A stretch of DNA of 64,000 nucleotides from the NCBI RefSeq assembly GCF_021352225.1, contig NZ_JAAUVI010000002.1:372001-436000 (forward strand). The letters run 5' to 3'. The notes below the pieces were generated by a model. The model ran no database searches. It saw only the letters and a program-made list of their open reading frames with translations, and was not told the DNA's origin. Positions 17,015-25,395 of the stretch are shown in pieces. The position numbers and the translations under genes were made by a program. This DNA is from Methylobacterium sp. C25 (GTDB lineage: Bacteria; Pseudomonadota; Alphaproteobacteria; Rhizobiales; Beijerinckiaceae). Position 1 is the stretch's first letter; every line of letters starts with the position of its first letter.

Positions 17015-17854
17015 GTGATCGAGACCGTGATGAGCTTCGCGCTCGGCTTCCTGGTGGCAAGCCTGGCCGCGCTTCTGATGCTGCCGGTGCTCAACCGCCG
17101 CGCGGCCCGTCTCGCCCGCCGGCGAATCGACGGGCTGTTTCCGATGTCGATGCAGGAGATCGCCGCGGAGCGCGACGCGCTGCGCGCCGAGTTCGCTGTT
17201 GCCGAGCGTCGCCTCGAGCGGAAGGTCGAGACGGCTCGGGCAGGCCGCCATGGCGACATGCAGACCGTCGGCGCCAAGCTGCTCGAAGTCGCCGCCCTGC
17301 AGCGCGACGTCGAAGGGCGCGATGCGGCACTCTCCGCGCGCAAGGTCGAGATCGATGAGGCGCTCACTCGCATCGCCGGGCTCGATCGCGACCTTTCCAC
17401 CTCCCGCACCGACGGAGCCGCCAGCCTGGCGGCGTTGACCGCGCTGGAGATGGCCCACCGCGATATTCTGGTCGACCTGAAGACGACAAGGCGGGAGCGG
17501 GATGCCGTGCGCGAAGACCTCAAGGGTGCCCTGTCGCGCGACCAGGTGACTCGCACGCAGCCCACGGACGGCTCGTCCGACGAGAAGGGAGGCCCCGCCA
17601 GCCCTCCGGACGAGTTGCGCACTCGTCACGACGCGCTCGTCTCCGAGCGCGATACCCTCGCCGCGAGCCTCCAGGCAGCGGAGGCAGCATTGGCCAGCGC
17701 GCTTTCCGGTCGTCACGCCAAGGGATTGCCGCAGGGCGAGAACGACGACGCAGACCTGCGCCGGCGCATCACCGAGGTCGCCGACGCCCTGGTCAAGCGC
17801 GACCGTCTTCCTTCATCTGCCAGCTTTCCGCAGCCGGCCACCGCCGATACCTGA
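17015..17854 (+). CDS. Membrane-anchored coiled-coil protein of unknown function
   Basis: A 279-residue protein starting at GTG with one N-terminal membrane helix (residues 4-26, MSFALGFLVASLAALLMLPV). A basic stop-transfer segment (NRRAARLARRRI) follows, then a long acidic/basic helical region rich in Arg, Glu and Ala with heptad character (about 45-250). The opening IETVMSFALGFLVASL...LNRRAARL with FPMSMQEIAAERDALRAEFA is a conserved rhizobial hypothetical-protein pattern. It may tether or organise cell-envelope components; no enzyme motif is present. The ATG at 17030 is an alternative start. Confidence 0.65.
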   Translation: MIETVMSFALGFLVASLAALLMLPVLNRRAARLARRRIDGLFPMSMQEIAAERDALRAEFAVAERRLERKVETARAGRHGDMQTVGAKLLEVAALQRDVEGRDAALSARKVEIDEALTRIAGLDRDLSTSRTDGAASLAALTALEMAHRDILVDLKTTRRERDAVREDLKGALSRDQVTRTQPTDGSSDEKGGPASPPDELRTRHDALVSERDTLAASLQAAEAALASALSGRHAKGLPQGENDDADLRRRITEVADALVKRDRLPSSASFPQPATADT

Positions 17855-18017
17855 TGCTGGCGACGTGCGCTGTCACGCTTGCCGCTGGGCTCTCAGGACA
17901 ATAAGTCCGCGCTCACGACGGTATCGTCATGCGATCGCCCTGCCGATGCCTCGCTTCGACCATCGCGAGGCTGCATCCGATGCCGGCTTCCCTTTCACGC
18001 ACGCTCCGAGACGACTT

Positions 18018-18287
18018 ATGGCCTTGAACCTGAAGCCGTTCGCCCTTGCGGTGACCGCCCTTGCCGTCGCCAGCACCGCCCAGGCCGTCGAGTCCCGGCG
18101 CGGCAACGACACGCTCAAGAAGTACTGCACCGGCGATTACCTCTCCTATTGCGGCAACCTCGCTCCGGACGATCCGGCGACCGATGCCTGCTTCAAGACC
18201 AACTGGAAGAAGCTGTCGGAAAATTGCCGCCGCGCCATCGACGCCTACACGCCGACGCCTGCCGAGAAGAGCGGCAAGCGCGGCTGA
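18018..18287 (+). CDS. Small secreted cysteine-containing protein
   Basis: An 89-residue protein with a clear signal peptide (residues 1-23, ending AQA). The mature part carries four cysteines in YCTGDYLSYCGNL, TDACFKTN and ENCRRAI, resembling the Cys-rich repeat seen in small alphaproteobacterial exported proteins. It probably folds with two disulfides in the periplasm. The longer frame upstream of 18018 has no signal peptide and is rejected as the start. Function unknown. Confidence 0.7.
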   Translation: MALNLKPFALAVTALAVASTAQAVESRRGNDTLKKYCTGDYLSYCGNLAPDDPATDACFKTNWKKLSENCRRAIDAYTPTPAEKSGKRG

Positions 18288-18362
18288 TCCGAAACGCGCA
18301 TCGGCGTTGTTGCGCCGATGCGCTCGCATCCGGGCTCGCGAACGGCTAAGCTATCGCCGTTC

Positions 18363-18743
18363 ATGCCGGACTCGTCGATGCACGCCCTCCCCGCCGCCCC
18401 GTCGCGCCCTGCGCCCAGGCGCCTGATCGCCATCGGGCTCTGCCTCTGCGTCGTTGCCCTGGCGGCCGGCGGCTGCGGTCGCCGCGGCAGGCTCGAGCCG
18501 CCGACGGATGCGCCGAGCCCAGCCGGGCGCACGACGGCCTCGCCCGCTTCGGCCCGTTCCCTTCCGCTCGGCACGGGAGCGGCCTCGGCAACTCCGGACT
18601 CGGATGCCGTGCGCGATGGAGACGAACTCCCCGCATCGGCCACGGCGCCCGCCATCGACTCCGCGCCGATTCAGACCAATCGCGGCGCCAAGAAGGGCTA
18701 CAAGATCCCGAAGGATCCATTCATCCTCGACCCGATCCTCTGA
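18363..18743 (+). CDS. LptM-like small lipoprotein upstream of lysA
   Basis: A 126-residue lipoprotein candidate. A hydrophobic segment (LIAIGLCLCVVALAAGGC) ends in a lipobox-like cysteine and is followed by GRRGRLEPP. This is the CGxxGxLxxP pattern of the LptM/YifL family typically encoded directly before lysA. The rest is a Pro/Ala/Ser-rich spacer ending YKIPKDPFILDPIL, a conserved end in rhizobial homologues. In E. coli LptM helps oxidative maturation of LptD. The start is uncertain (18363 or 18378). Confidence 0.75.
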   Translation: MPDSSMHALPAAPSRPAPRRLIAIGLCLCVVALAAGGCGRRGRLEPPTDAPSPAGRTTASPASARSLPLGTGAASATPDSDAVRDGDELPASATAPAIDSAPIQTNRGAKKGYKIPKDPFILDPIL

Positions 18744-18793
18744 GGGCGCTCAAGCCCCCTCGCCTCTGCCGCCCGTTCTGCTAAAGCGCGGGC

Positions 18794-20059
18794 ATGCATC
18801 ACTTCCAATATCGCGATGGGCGTCTTCACGCCGAGGACGTCGACCTGACCCTTCTCGCGGACGGGGTCGGCACGCCGTTCTACTGCTACGCCTCGGCCAC
18901 GCTGGAGCGACACTACCGCGTCTTCTCCGAGGCCTTCGCCGGCGACGACGCCCTGACCTGCTTTGCTGTTAAGGCGAACTCGAACCAGGCGGTGCTGGCG
19001 ACGCTGGCGCGCCTCGGCGCTGGCATGGACATCGTTTCGGAGGGCGAGTTGCGCCGGGCGCTCGCGGCCGGCGTGCCGGGCGAGCGCATCGTGTTCTCCG
19101 GTGTCGGCAAGACGCGCACCGAGATGGCGGCCGCGCTGCAGGCCGGCATCTTCTGCTTCAACGTCGAGAGCGAGCCGGAACTCGATGCACTCTCCGAGGT
19201 GGCCGTATCGATCGGTCGAGACGCGCCGGTCTCGATCCGGGTGAACCCGGATGTCGACGCGCTGACCCACGCCAAGATCGCGACAGGAAAATCCGAGAAC
19301 AAGTTCGGCATCCCGATCGAACGGGCACGGGAAGTCTATGCCCATGCTGCGCGTCTGCCGGGCCTCTCGATCCACGGCGTCGACATGCATATCGGCAGCC
19401 AGATCACCGATCTCGCGCCCTTCGACCGGGCCGGCGCCCGTCTCTCGGCGCTGGCGCGCGAGCTGATGGCCGACGGCCACCCGTTGAAGCACATCGATTT
19501 CGGCGGCGGCCTCGGCATCCCCTATCGTGACGACAACGCCACGCCGCCCGACCCGACGGCGCTCGCCGAGGTGATGCGTCCGCATTTTCAGCCGCTCGGC
19601 CTTCGGCCGGTCTTCGAGATCGGCCGGATGATCTGCGGCAATGCCGGCATCCTCGTCACCCGCGTGATCTACGTGAAGCGCACGGCGAGCCGCACGTTCG
19701 TCATCGTCGATGCGGCGATGAACGACCTGATCCGCCCGACCCTCTACGAGGCCTTCCACGCCATGCGCCCGGTGGCCGAGCCCTCGGCCGACGCCCCTCG
19801 CATCGTTGCCGACGTGGTCGGCCCGGTCTGTGAGACCGGTGATTACTTGGCGCTGGGCCGCGACATGCCCGAGGTCGCGCCCGGGGATCTGATCGCGGTG
19901 ATGACTGCGGGTGCCTATGGGGCAGTCCAGGCCAACACCTACAACACCCGGCTCCTGGTGCCGGAGGTGTTGGTCAGGGATGCGGAAGCCGTCCTGGTGC
20001 GGCCGCGTCCGAGCTACGAGGACTTGATCGGGCTCGATCGGATGCCGGCCTGGCTCTGA
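18794..20059 (+). CDS. lysA: Diaminopimelate decarboxylase
   Basis: A 421-residue PLP enzyme making L-lysine from meso-diaminopimelate, the last lysine step. PLP lysine K60 lies in FAVKAN, the phosphate-binding segment is near HIGSQITD, glycine-rich DFGGGLGIPY lies in the barrel, and catalytic C346 is in CETGD. The C-terminal beta-domain ends LIGLDRMPAWL. Length is normal for the family. It starts 50 bp after the LptM-like gene, a common arrangement, and is followed by a DUF4175 membrane protein. Confidence 0.96.
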   Translation: MHHFQYRDGRLHAEDVDLTLLADGVGTPFYCYASATLERHYRVFSEAFAGDDALTCFAVKANSNQAVLATLARLGAGMDIVSEGELRRALAAGVPGERIVFSGVGKTRTEMAAALQAGIFCFNVESEPELDALSEVAVSIGRDAPVSIRVNPDVDALTHAKIATGKSENKFGIPIERAREVYAHAARLPGLSIHGVDMHIGSQITDLAPFDRAGARLSALARELMADGHPLKHIDFGGGLGIPYRDDNATPPDPTALAEVMRPHFQPLGLRPVFEIGRMICGNAGILVTRVIYVKRTASRTFVIVDAAMNDLIRPTLYEAFHAMRPVAEPSADAPRIVADVVGPVCETGDYLALGRDMPEVAPGDLIAVMTAGAYGAVQANTYNTRLLVPEVLVRDAEAVLVRPRPSYEDLIGLDRMPAWL

Positions 20060-20089
20060 TCCCTCGTTGGTGCTGCCGGCGTCGCTGCG

Positions 20090-20320
20090 TCAGGTCGTGT
20101 CCGCGTTGTGCTCGTCCATCCGCAGGCTCCAGACCATGTGGTCGTCCTTATCGGTCAGCCAGGCGAGATTGGTGCCGTCGACGATGAGGCTGTCCGCGTT
20201 GCTCAGCAGAGAGCTGATCGCCTCGCGGAGATTGGCAGCTTGGACGGTTTCGTCGCGAACGGGCGGGCGGACGACGCCGCGCTGATCCCGGAATGCGACG
20301 CGGAGGCGATAGGTCTGCAA
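20090..20320 (-). CDS. Hypothetical protein, convergent with lysA
   Basis: A 76-residue reading frame beginning at a TTG. The frame stays open further upstream without an ATG, so the true start is unclear. The protein is compositionally ordinary (YRLRVAFRDQRGVV, AANLREAISSLLSNADSLIVDG, AWLTDKDDHMVWSLRM) and looks like a small alpha/beta fold. I recognise no family. It fills an otherwise empty gap and its amino-acid composition is more protein-like than competing frames, which favours reality, but the start and expression are unproven. Confidence 0.45.
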   Translation of the reverse strand: MQTYRLRVAFRDQRGVVRPPVRDETVQAANLREAISSLLSNADSLIVDGTNLAWLTDKDDHMVWSLRMDEHNADTT

Positions 20321-20439
20321 AGGGCACTCGAATGACAGGTCGCCGTGGAGGCCAATGCCTGCACTGGACCGTACGATAGTCGACGTCCACCGGGACGATT
20401 AAGCAATGCCAGGAACTTGGCAACCGTCAAGCGCGGCTG

Positions 20440-20452
20440 GGTCAATTTGACC
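20440..20452. promoter_or_regulatory. Perfect GGTCAA-T-TTGACC palindrome upstream of the TIGR02302 gene
   Basis: GGTCAA and TTGACC flank a single T, 76 bp before the ATG at 20529, and the downstream arm contains a TTGACC -35-like hexamer. It overlaps the left end of a CCGTGGTGG repeat pair. Together these look like an operator at a promoter. Function inferred from symmetry and position. Confidence 0.4.
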
Positions 20453-20528
20453 CCGTGGTGGACCGCTGCCACGGTATCACATTGGTTTAGACCGTGGTGG
20501 GCTCCGATCCCGCCAGAGCAAGGTTACG

Positions 20529-23219
20529 ATGGCCGAGGCCGAAACGGCGACCTCCCGGACAGCACGCGACCCCGTCCGTGCGCGGCTCGACCGCCTCATA
20601 GCGGGTGCGCGTGCGGCCGGCTTGGTCGAGCGCGCTTGGCCGCTGCTCTGGCGCGGCCTGATGGTCGGTCTGGCCTTCCTCACCCTGTCCTGGCTCGGGC
20701 TGTGGCTCGAGTTGCCGCAGGTTTGGCGCATGGCGGGCCTCGCCGCCTTCGCGCTGCTCGCCGTCGCCGTGCTGGCTCCCCTCCTGAAACTGCGCGCGCT
20801 CGACCGCCGCCAGGCCCTCGCGCGTATCGACCGCGAGGCTGCCCGCGACGGGCGACCGGGTGGAGCGTTGGCGCATGATCCGGCCTCCGCGGTCGAGGAC
20901 ACGCTCGCCGTTGGCACGAGAGACCCGGCGACGAAGGCGCTGTGGGCCTTGCACCAGCGGCGGGCTGCCGCCGCCGTCGCGCGGCTTCGCGTCGGCTCAC
21001 CACGGCCGGATATGCCGCGTCATGATCCCCTCGCGCTGCGTCTAGGCTTTGTGGTCGCCGCGATCGCCGCGCTCTTCGTGGCCGGTCCCGAATGGCGCGA
21101 GCGGATTGGTGCCGCCTTCGACTGGCGCGAGCCGCCCTCGCCCGGCCCGAGCTTCCGCGTCGACGGTTGGATCGATCCGCCGCTCTACACCCGTCTGCCG
21201 CCGCTGATCGTGACCATGTCCGGCGCCGAGGCCGGAAAATCCGCCGAGCAGCACCTGCGCGCGCCGGTAAACTCGACGCTGATCGTGCGGATCGCCGGTC
21301 ACGGCGAGGCGACGCTGACGCCGAACGCCGTGCTCCAGCCGATCCGCAAAGATGCGAAGGACGATGCTGGTTCGCGCAAGGCCCCGCCGACCGGCGTTGC
21401 CTCCAGGACGGCGCAATCGGACCTTCGCGAGGAGCGCTTCCGGCTCGGTGCCGGGAATGCCGAGCTCAAGATCAAGACCGAGGGCGCGCCGTTGCAGCGC
21501 CTGACGATCGAGAGCATCCCCGACCGTCCGCCGGAGGTCGAGCGCGTCGGCGGTCTCGACGTCAACGGCCGCGGCACCTTCAACCTGACTTACCGGGCCA
21601 AGGACGATTACGGGATCGCCTCGGCCGAGGGGATCGTGGAGCCGTTGAAGCCGGGGCGCTCCCTCGTGCCGGTGCCGCGGCTGAACCTCGCGCTGCCGGC
21701 CGATGCCACCGGTGCTACCGATACGAAGACCCTGATCGATCTCACCGACAATCCCTGGTCGGGCGCGCGGGTGCGGCTGACCCTCGTCGTCAAGGATGAG
21801 CCCGGCCAGGAGGGGCGCACGCAGCCGGCCGAGATCACTCTGCCGGCGCGGCCCTTCATCCAGCCGCTGGCGCGCTCTCTGGCCGAAGAGCGCCGCCGCC
21901 TCGTCACAGCGCCGGACGACGACCGCAGGCGCGTCCAGATCGCTCTCGACGCGCTGCTGATCGCGCCCGAGACTTTCACGCCGCAGCCCTCGATTTTCCT
22001 GGGGCTCAAGACGGCTGCCGGCCGCCTGCGCGCGGCAAAGACCGACGAGGATCTGACGGCGGTGGCAGACCTCCTCTGGGAGATGGCCCTCAAGATCGAG
22101 GATGGCGATCTCTCCGATGCCGAGAAATCCCTGCGTGCTGCCCAAGACCGGCTCAAGGAGGCCATGGATCGCGGCGCGCCGGACGAGGAGATCAAGAAGC
22201 TCACCGACGACCTCAAGAAGGCGCTCGACCGCTTCATGAAGGAGTTCGCCGAGCGGCAGAACAAGGATCAGAAGAACGGTCAGCAGAAGCAGTCCGAACA
22301 GCAGCAGCAAGGAAAGCAGAAGACCGTCACGCCGGATCAGCTTCAGAAGATGATCCAGGACATGCAGGAAGCGATGAAGCGCGGCGACACGGCCGAGGCC
22401 CAGCGCCTGCTCGAACAGCTCCGCGGCATCCTGGAAAATCTTCAGAGCGCCCAGAACGGTCAGAAGCAGGGCCAGCAGCAGTCGCAGATGAACAAGCAGA
22501 TGCAGGAGCTCGACCAGATGTCGCGCGACCAGCAGAAGCTGCGCGATCAGACCTTCAAGGAGTCTCAGGAACAACAGGGCCGTCCCCGCCAGAACAATCA
22601 GCAGAAGGGCCAACAGCAGCAGGGCCAGCAGAAACAGGGTCAGAAGGGGCAGCAAGGCCAACAAGGCCAGGGCCAGCAGCAGGAGGGTCAGCAGGGCCAG
22701 AACGGCAGCGAGCCGGGCCAAGGCAACACCGGCCAGCAGCAGCAGGCTTTACGCGAGCGGCTGCAAGAATTGCAGCGGCGCATGAAGGAGCAAGGCCTCG
22801 AGGGCGAGCAGGGCCTTTCCGACGCCGAGCAAGCCATGAAGGAGGCCGAGGATGCGCTGGGCCGCGGCCAGGGCGATCAGGCGGTGGATGCGCAGGGACG
22901 CGCTCTCGACGGGCTCAAGAAGGGCGCCGAGGGCATGCAGCAGCAAATGCAGCAGCAGGCAGAAGCCGAAGGTCAGGGCCAGCAGGACGGCGAGAATCCC
23001 GGTCAGCAGGGTCAGGCCGGCAATGCCGACGACGATCCGCTCGGACGGCCAACCAAGGGCCGCGATCTCTCCAACGGCAACGTCCGCGTACCGAATGCCG
23101 ACGAATCGGCGGTGCAGCGCGCACGCAGGATCATGGAGGAGTTGCGGCGCAAGCTCGGCGACCCGACCCGTCCTCAGGAAGAGCTCGACTATTTCGAGCG
23201 TCTGCTGCGCCGGAACTGA
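20529..23219 (+). CDS. TIGR02302/DUF4175 family membrane protein with Gln-rich tail
   Basis: An 896-residue protein found widely in alphaproteobacteria, function unknown. Two N-terminal hydrophobic segments lie at about 42-62 and 68-88, with another near 165-185 (LALRLGFVVAAIAALFVAG). A beta-rich DUF4175 region (about 190-460) follows, with repeated FRVDGWIDPPLYTRLPP and TYRAKDDYGIASAEG. The long helical region (about 460-590) gives way to a very Gln/Gly-rich stretch (about 575-760 and 800-835). A conserved end (VQRARRIMEELRRKLGDPTRP, LDYFERLLRR) closes it. The layout suggests an inner-membrane protein with a large periplasmic part. The start ATG at 20529 is close to AGG. Confidence 0.82.
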   Translation: MAEAETATSRTARDPVRARLDRLIAGARAAGLVERAWPLLWRGLMVGLAFLTLSWLGLWLELPQVWRMAGLAAFALLAVAVLAPLLKLRALDRRQALARIDREAARDGRPGGALAHDPASAVEDTLAVGTRDPATKALWALHQRRAAAAVARLRVGSPRPDMPRHDPLALRLGFVVAAIAALFVAGPEWRERIGAAFDWREPPSPGPSFRVDGWIDPPLYTRLPPLIVTMSGAEAGKSAEQHLRAPVNSTLIVRIAGHGEATLTPNAVLQPIRKDAKDDAGSRKAPPTGVASRTAQSDLREERFRLGAGNAELKIKTEGAPLQRLTIESIPDRPPEVERVGGLDVNGRGTFNLTYRAKDDYGIASAEGIVEPLKPGRSLVPVPRLNLALPADATGATDTKTLIDLTDNPWSGARVRLTLVVKDEPGQEGRTQPAEITLPARPFIQPLARSLAEERRRLVTAPDDDRRRVQIALDALLIAPETFTPQPSIFLGLKTAAGRLRAAKTDEDLTAVADLLWEMALKIEDGDLSDAEKSLRAAQDRLKEAMDRGAPDEEIKKLTDDLKKALDRFMKEFAERQNKDQKNGQQKQSEQQQQGKQKTVTPDQLQKMIQDMQEAMKRGDTAEAQRLLEQLRGILENLQSAQNGQKQGQQQSQMNKQMQELDQMSRDQQKLRDQTFKESQEQQGRPRQNNQQKGQQQQGQQKQGQKGQQGQQGQGQQQEGQQGQNGSEPGQGNTGQQQQALRERLQELQRRMKEQGLEGEQGLSDAEQAMKEAEDALGRGQGDQAVDAQGRALDGLKKGAEGMQQQMQQQAEAEGQGQQDGENPGQQGQAGNADDDPLGRPTKGRDLSNGNVRVPNADESAVQRARRIMEELRRKLGDPTRPQEELDYFERLLRRN
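22254..23020 (+). repeat. Low-complexity Gln/Gly-coding region inside the TIGR02302 gene
   Basis: A run dominated by CAG, CAA and GGC codons encodes QQGQ-type blocks. The imperfect unit cag-ggc-cag recurs dozens of times between about 22590 and 22745. Such tracts are prone to slippage, so copy number may differ among strains. The reading frame stays intact here. Confidence 0.8.
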
Positions 23220-23238
23220 CGACAGGCCCGGCATGGCG

Positions 23239-23280
23239 TGGGAGCCGATGCGGGTCTAGTACGGCTCCCATGAGCGCGGC
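23239..23280 (+). terminator. Stem-loop after the TIGR02302 gene
   Basis: TGGGAGCCG (23239-23247) and CGGCTCCCA (23272-23280) are perfect 9-bp arms 20 bp after the stop, with a 24-nt loop. There is no T-run. It lies before the small membrane gene at 23331 and could be a weak terminator or processing site. Confidence 0.35.
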
Positions 23281-23330
23281 TTCCGGCTGGATTCCGGTCT
23301 GCCTCGCTTAGCGTTCGGGAAAGTCTGGTC

Positions 23331-23516
23331 ATGTCCTCCAACACCCTCGTGCTCGCCGCCTGCATTGCGGTTGCCGCGGTCCTCTTCCTCGGTCTCGCGA
23401 ACATGATGCGCGGCGGCAGCGCCAACCTCTCGCAGCGGCTGATGCGGCTGCGCGTGCTGCTTCAGTTTCTCGCCATCATCCTGATCATGGGCGTGCTGTG
23501 GTGGCGCGCCGCCTGA
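23331..23516 (+). CDS. Small two-helix membrane protein (HIG1/twin-transmembrane type)
   Basis: A 61-residue protein with two predicted membrane helices (residues 5-25 and 40-58) joined by a short loop with NMMRGGSANLSQRLMRLRVLLQF. The ANMMRGGSANLSQRLMRLRV pattern is that of hypoxia-induced-gene (HIG1) domain proteins, often annotated as twin transmembrane proteins near cobalamin adenosyltransferase in rhizobia. It precedes the acyl hydrolase and the adenosyltransferase here. In mitochondria HIG1 proteins assist respiratory complexes; a similar role is inference. Confidence 0.8.
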   Translation: MSSNTLVLAACIAVAAVLFLGLANMMRGGSANLSQRLMRLRVLLQFLAIILIMGVLWWRAA

Positions 23517-23648
23517 CAGGCACGCGAGCCACAGGGTGTGACTGGCAGGACGCACAGGCTCGTTAACGTTCTCGTTCCGGATGAATTCGCGTCTCGGATA
23601 AGCCTGGCCGTGATATTTGGTGAAGGCTGAACTCCGGATCGCTCGCCG

Positions 23649-24287
23649 ATGCACACGACTTTCTCCCGCCTCCTCGCCGGCACCCTGGCCCTGGCAGTCG
23701 CGACGGGTGCCACCCAGGCGGCCGATCTGAGCGCGCGGGCTCCGGCACCGATCCCGTACATGGCTCCGGTGCAGCCTTACAGCATCGTCTCCGAGATTCG
23801 GATCGGCGGCGCGGTTCACGATCCCGGCGCTCCCGAGGGCAAGCTCGGAAACTGGAGCAAGGTCGACGTCAACGGCGAAATCCTGTTCGCCAAGCCGCAA
23901 GTCAGCCTCGATCCGTTCTGGCAGGCCTTCGTGCCCCGCCCGACGGTCGGCGGCAGCTACAGCACCGGCGGTCGAACCAGCTACGCGTATATCGGTGGCA
24001 CTTGGACGGTCGATCTCTTTCCCGAGACCTTTAACCGGCGCGTGTTCCTGGATGGGTTCTTCGGCGGCGCCGCTCACGACGGCTATACCGGCGAAAAGGC
24101 AGGCGCGCCCTTGGGGTTCAACCGCCTCGGCTGCAATCCGCTGTTCCGCGAGGCCGCCGCTCTCGGCTTCCGCATCACCGAGCATTGGAGCGTGATGGCC
24201 ACCGTCGAGCACATGTCGAATGCCGGCCTGTGCCACGACAATCGCGGCCTGACGAATTTCGGCGGCAAGCTCGGCTACACCTTCTGA
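23649..24287 (+). CDS. PagL-like lipid A deacylase / acyloxyacyl hydrolase-family outer-membrane protein
   Basis: A 212-residue beta-barrel protein with a signal peptide ending TQAAD at about 24. The C-terminal motif EHMSNAG provides the PagL His (H188) and Ser (S190). The protein ends with F in GKLGYTF, a typical outer-membrane signature. PagL removes the 3-O-acyl chain of lipid A. The catalytic Glu expected about 12 residues after the Ser is not evident (T202/N203 there), so activity is uncertain. Two extra cysteines (C170-region GCNPLF and C195) could pair. It stands alone between the HIG1-like gene and a terminator. Confidence 0.7.
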   Translation: MHTTFSRLLAGTLALAVATGATQAADLSARAPAPIPYMAPVQPYSIVSEIRIGGAVHDPGAPEGKLGNWSKVDVNGEILFAKPQVSLDPFWQAFVPRPTVGGSYSTGGRTSYAYIGGTWTVDLFPETFNRRVFLDGFFGGAAHDGYTGEKAGAPLGFNRLGCNPLFREAAALGFRITEHWSVMATVEHMSNAGLCHDNRGLTNFGGKLGYTF

Positions 24288-24336
24288 GCCTCTTGGAGCT
24301 TTCAGCCTCCCCGAGCAGCCTTTACGGCTTGCAAAG

Positions 24337-24377
24337 GCCCGCTGCGCGCGAGACATCCTCGCCCGGCGGGCTTTTTC
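24337..24377 (+). terminator. Rho-independent terminator after the PagL-like gene
   Basis: GCCCGC (24337-24342) pairs with GCGGGC (24366-24371), with extra G-C pairing inside, and is followed at once by CTTTTTC. It sits 50 bp after the stop at 24287. This is a convincing intrinsic terminator. Confidence 0.8.
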
Positions 24378-24403
24378 GTTGCCCGATTGGGGACGGGTAG
24401 GCC

Positions 24404-24976
24404 GTGGTCAAGCTGAACAAGATCTACACGCGTACCGGCGACAAGGGCACGACGGGCCTTGCCAACGGTGAGCGACGCTCCAAGGCGGACCTGCGGGTCG
24501 AGGCCTATGGCGCGGTCGACGAGACCAATGCGTGCGTCGGTCTGGCGCGGCTCCATGCCGATGCGCGGATCGACGCGATGCTCGCAGCGATCCAGAACGA
24601 CCTGTTCGATCTCGGCGCCGACCTCGCTACACCTCCGAGCGACAAGCCGCTGGAATACGAGCCCCTACGCATCGTTCCTTCGCAGGTCTCCCGTCTCGAG
24701 GCAGACATCGACGCGCTCAACGCCGATCTGAAGCCGCTGACCTCCTTCGTCCTGCCAGGCGGCTCGGCCTTCTCGGCGGCCCTCCATCTTGCCCGCACCG
24801 TCTGTCGCCGGGCCGAGCGGGTCACCGTGGCGCTCGCCGCGATCGATGCGGAAAAGATCTCGCCGGAGGCCGTGCAGTATCTCAACCGGCTGTCCGATTT
24901 CCTGTTCGTCGCCTCTCGAGTCGCCAACGCCAACGGAGCCGACGACGTGCTCTGGGTGCCTGGCAAGAATCGCTAA
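24404..24976 (+). CDS. meaD: PduO-type cob(I)alamin adenosyltransferase
   Basis: A 190-residue enzyme transferring adenosine from ATP to cob(I)alamin, making coenzyme B12. It has the ATP-binding N-terminus IYTRTGDKGTTGLANGER, the family signature GAVDETNACVG, and the C-terminal RRAERVTVALA and YLNRLSDFLFVASRVAN. Start is GTG at 24404. In M. extorquens a protein of this class (MeaD) supplies adenosylcobalamin for methylmalonyl- and ethylmalonyl-CoA mutases; the symbol is assigned on that basis and is less certain than the function. It lies close to etfBA and a hydroxybutyryl-CoA dehydrogenase. Confidence 0.9.
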   Translation: MVKLNKIYTRTGDKGTTGLANGERRSKADLRVEAYGAVDETNACVGLARLHADARIDAMLAAIQNDLFDLGADLATPPSDKPLEYEPLRIVPSQVSRLEADIDALNADLKPLTSFVLPGGSAFSAALHLARTVCRRAERVTVALAAIDAEKISPEAVQYLNRLSDFLFVASRVANANGADDVLWVPGKNR

Positions 24977-24982
24977 GCGGGC

Positions 24983-25267
24983 TCAGGACACCGTGAGGCG
25001 CTCCGTGTTCGCGGCGACGTGCTCGCGGTAGCGCGCGACGACGGCCGCGGGCGATTCGCCCGTGGCCAGCATTCCAAATGCCTCGATGGAGGCGCTGATT
25101 TTCTCCGTGACCATCGAGGCTATCTCGGCCTGGCCTTCGACACCGCCCCAGGCGATCCGTACGAGACGGAGCTCCACCACCTTCTGGGCTTCAAGGCCGA
25201 GCATCATCAGGCCGTGCAGAGGTCCGTACATGGCGGTCCCGAAGCAGCATTCGCGATCATTGTGCAT
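24983..25267 (-). CDS. Conserved hypothetical protein, phasin-like helical
   Basis: A 94-residue protein starting ATG 25267, convergent with the adenosyltransferase (6 bp between stops). It is mostly helical: LEAQKVVELRLVRIAWGG, MVTEKISASIEAFGMLATG and AAVVARYREHVAANTERLTV. The end pattern A-x-x-V-x-x-YREHVAAN-x-R recalls small rhizobial proteins of the phasin or antitoxin-like helical type. No catalytic motif is visible. The first ten residues (MHNDRECCFG) might be non-native if the start is one of the later ATGs at 25231 or nearby. Confidence 0.65.
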   Translation of the reverse strand: MHNDRECCFGTAMYGPLHGLMMLGLEAQKVVELRLVRIAWGGVEGQAEIASMVTEKISASIEAFGMLATGESPAAVVARYREHVAANTERLTVS

Positions 25268-25395
25268 CGCAACATGATAGCACGCTGAACTTTCAGCGCA
25301 CTCACAAAAGCTACGCAGAGCGGATTCGGCGACACGCCTGTAACCGCGCTACTCTCACGGCCGAACCTTCGGCATCGAGCCGAGAGAGGTGCCGC

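Larger units (their letters stand above)
20060..20528. other. Intergenic stretch between lysA and the TIGR02302 gene
   Basis: 469 bp with no clearly expressed plus-strand gene. It contains the possible minus-strand ORF 20090-20320, the palindrome at 20440-20452, and two copies of CCGTGGTGG (20453-20461 and 20492-20500) with CCACGG (20469-20474) between. The right-hand third is probably the promoter region of the gene at 20529. Confidence 0.5.

Noticed and set aside
21042..22721. 559-residue Leu-rich frame opposite the TIGR02302 gene
   Set aside because: Leu runs come from reading the Gln codons (CAG/CAA) backwards; not a true membrane protein.
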